From contig JAGTSE010000021.1 of the NCBI GenBank assembly GCA_018261615.1, positions 1-62,197 of the forward strand: a DNA stretch of 62,197 bases, given 5' to 3'. The stretch is from Pseudomonadota bacterium. GTDB lineage: Bacteria; Pseudomonadota; Gammaproteobacteria; Enterobacterales; Enterobacteriaceae. This document shows positions 61,904-62,197 of this stretch, in pieces; position 1 is the stretch's first letter, and each line of letters starts with the position of its first letter. The notes beneath the pieces are model-generated. The model saw nothing but the letters and a program-made list of their open reading frames with translations. It did no database searches and was not told the DNA's origin. Both the position numbers and the translations under genes were made by a program.

Positions 61904-62197
61904 GCTTTGGGATCTCGGAAGAAATAATTTCAAACGTCCAGGCTGTAGTTGATTCTGGCTACAACGTGGTGCCATTTGATTGTGGCAGCTGAGCTGCTTG
62001 AGCGATTACCAACCTGGGACTAGTATGAGGAAGCTATGAAGACTGAAGACGTTATTAATGATGTATTGGTGTATATAGGCAAGAGGCCAGAAGGTTCCTG
62101 ACCTGCCCCCAGTATTAAACACAATAATCAGTTAGTAATGTCGGTTGATTTACTCCCGTATTCTCCGTTTCGCCATCCCGCTGCAAACTCTGAAGGG

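Larger units (their letters stand above)
61435..62197. other. Noncoding right end of the window
   Basis: No confident gene is seen in this 763-bp stretch. It holds a hairpin at 61582-61603, a tandem 12-bp repeat (61832-61855) and a tRNA-like fragment (61867-61903). A 21-codon frame from ATG 62036 has AGGA nearby but no recognisable product. The stretch looks like the worn edge of an integrated element. Confidence 0.45.

Noticed and set aside
62036..62101. 21-codon frame near the right edge
   Set aside because: It has a possible ribosome-binding site but is too short and unsupported by similarity or context.

Overview
The window looks like a chromosomal segment of a plant- or soil-associated member of the Enterobacteriaceae, from the Kosakonia, Klebsiella and Enterobacter group. 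The clues are a rarA-oqxA-oqxB-oqxR efflux locus, a budC-like acetoin reductase beside a MalT-like regulator, ERIC-like repeats, a GH28 polygalacturonase and an exported chorismate mutase. Species cannot be fixed from the sequence alone.

Layout. (1) 53-18224, minus strand: one type VI secretion cluster in the order tssB, tssC, hcp, tssE, tssF, tssG, vgrG, an unrecognised 148-residue gene, PAAR, tssA, tssJ, tssK, tssL, tssM, clpV. All 13 core components are present. No Fha/PpkA/PppA regulators and no obvious effector-immunity pair are seen. (2) 18225-22640: a 208-bp element with terminal inverted repeats, a MarR regulator with a large inverted repeat over its start, an EmrAB-like efflux pair, an ERIC-like repeat and an MFS transporter remnant. 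(3) 22641-26345: a MalT-like LuxR regulator divergent from budC. (4) 26344-27255: a diguanylate cyclase remnant, another ERIC-like repeat and a strong sigma-54 promoter. (5) 27256-38944: a nitrogen-scavenging operon, atzF, urea carboxylase, a GntR regulator and urtABCDE. Urea is imported by Urt, carboxylated to allophanate and hydrolysed by AtzF to ammonium and CO2, without nickel urease. (6) 39285-44700: an EAL phosphodiesterase, a VIT-family metal transporter with a possible Fur box, cytochrome b561, a cold-shock-domain protein, an RluA-family pseudouridine synthase and YaiL. (7) 44758-45400: a decayed locus in which the start of a Rid-family gene is fused in frame to pieces of an alpha-hydroxy-acid oxidase gene. 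(8) 45966-49025: a visibly AT-richer islet with exported chorismate mutase, an unknown 125-residue protein and polygalacturonase. (9) 49140-54732: the OqxAB multidrug efflux locus, whose 330-bp control region carries an array of TTGCA-type motifs. (10) 54875-61434: an IS4-family transposase fragment, then an FAD oxidase, a Rid-family protein, an ornithine cyclodeaminase-like dehydrogenase, an AraC regulator and an amino-acid permease, which look like a catabolic module of unknown substrate. (11) 61435-62197: mostly noncoding, with a tandem 12-bp repeat next to a degenerate 3' piece of a threonine tRNA, probably an old integration site.

The least explained parts are the oxidase/Rid/cyclodeaminase module, the nested controls of the urea operon, the covarying hairpins of the ERIC-like repeats (one of which supplies the ClpV C-terminus), and the unknown proteins in the T6SS and plant-interaction regions. 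All calls rest on reading the sequence; no database search was run.
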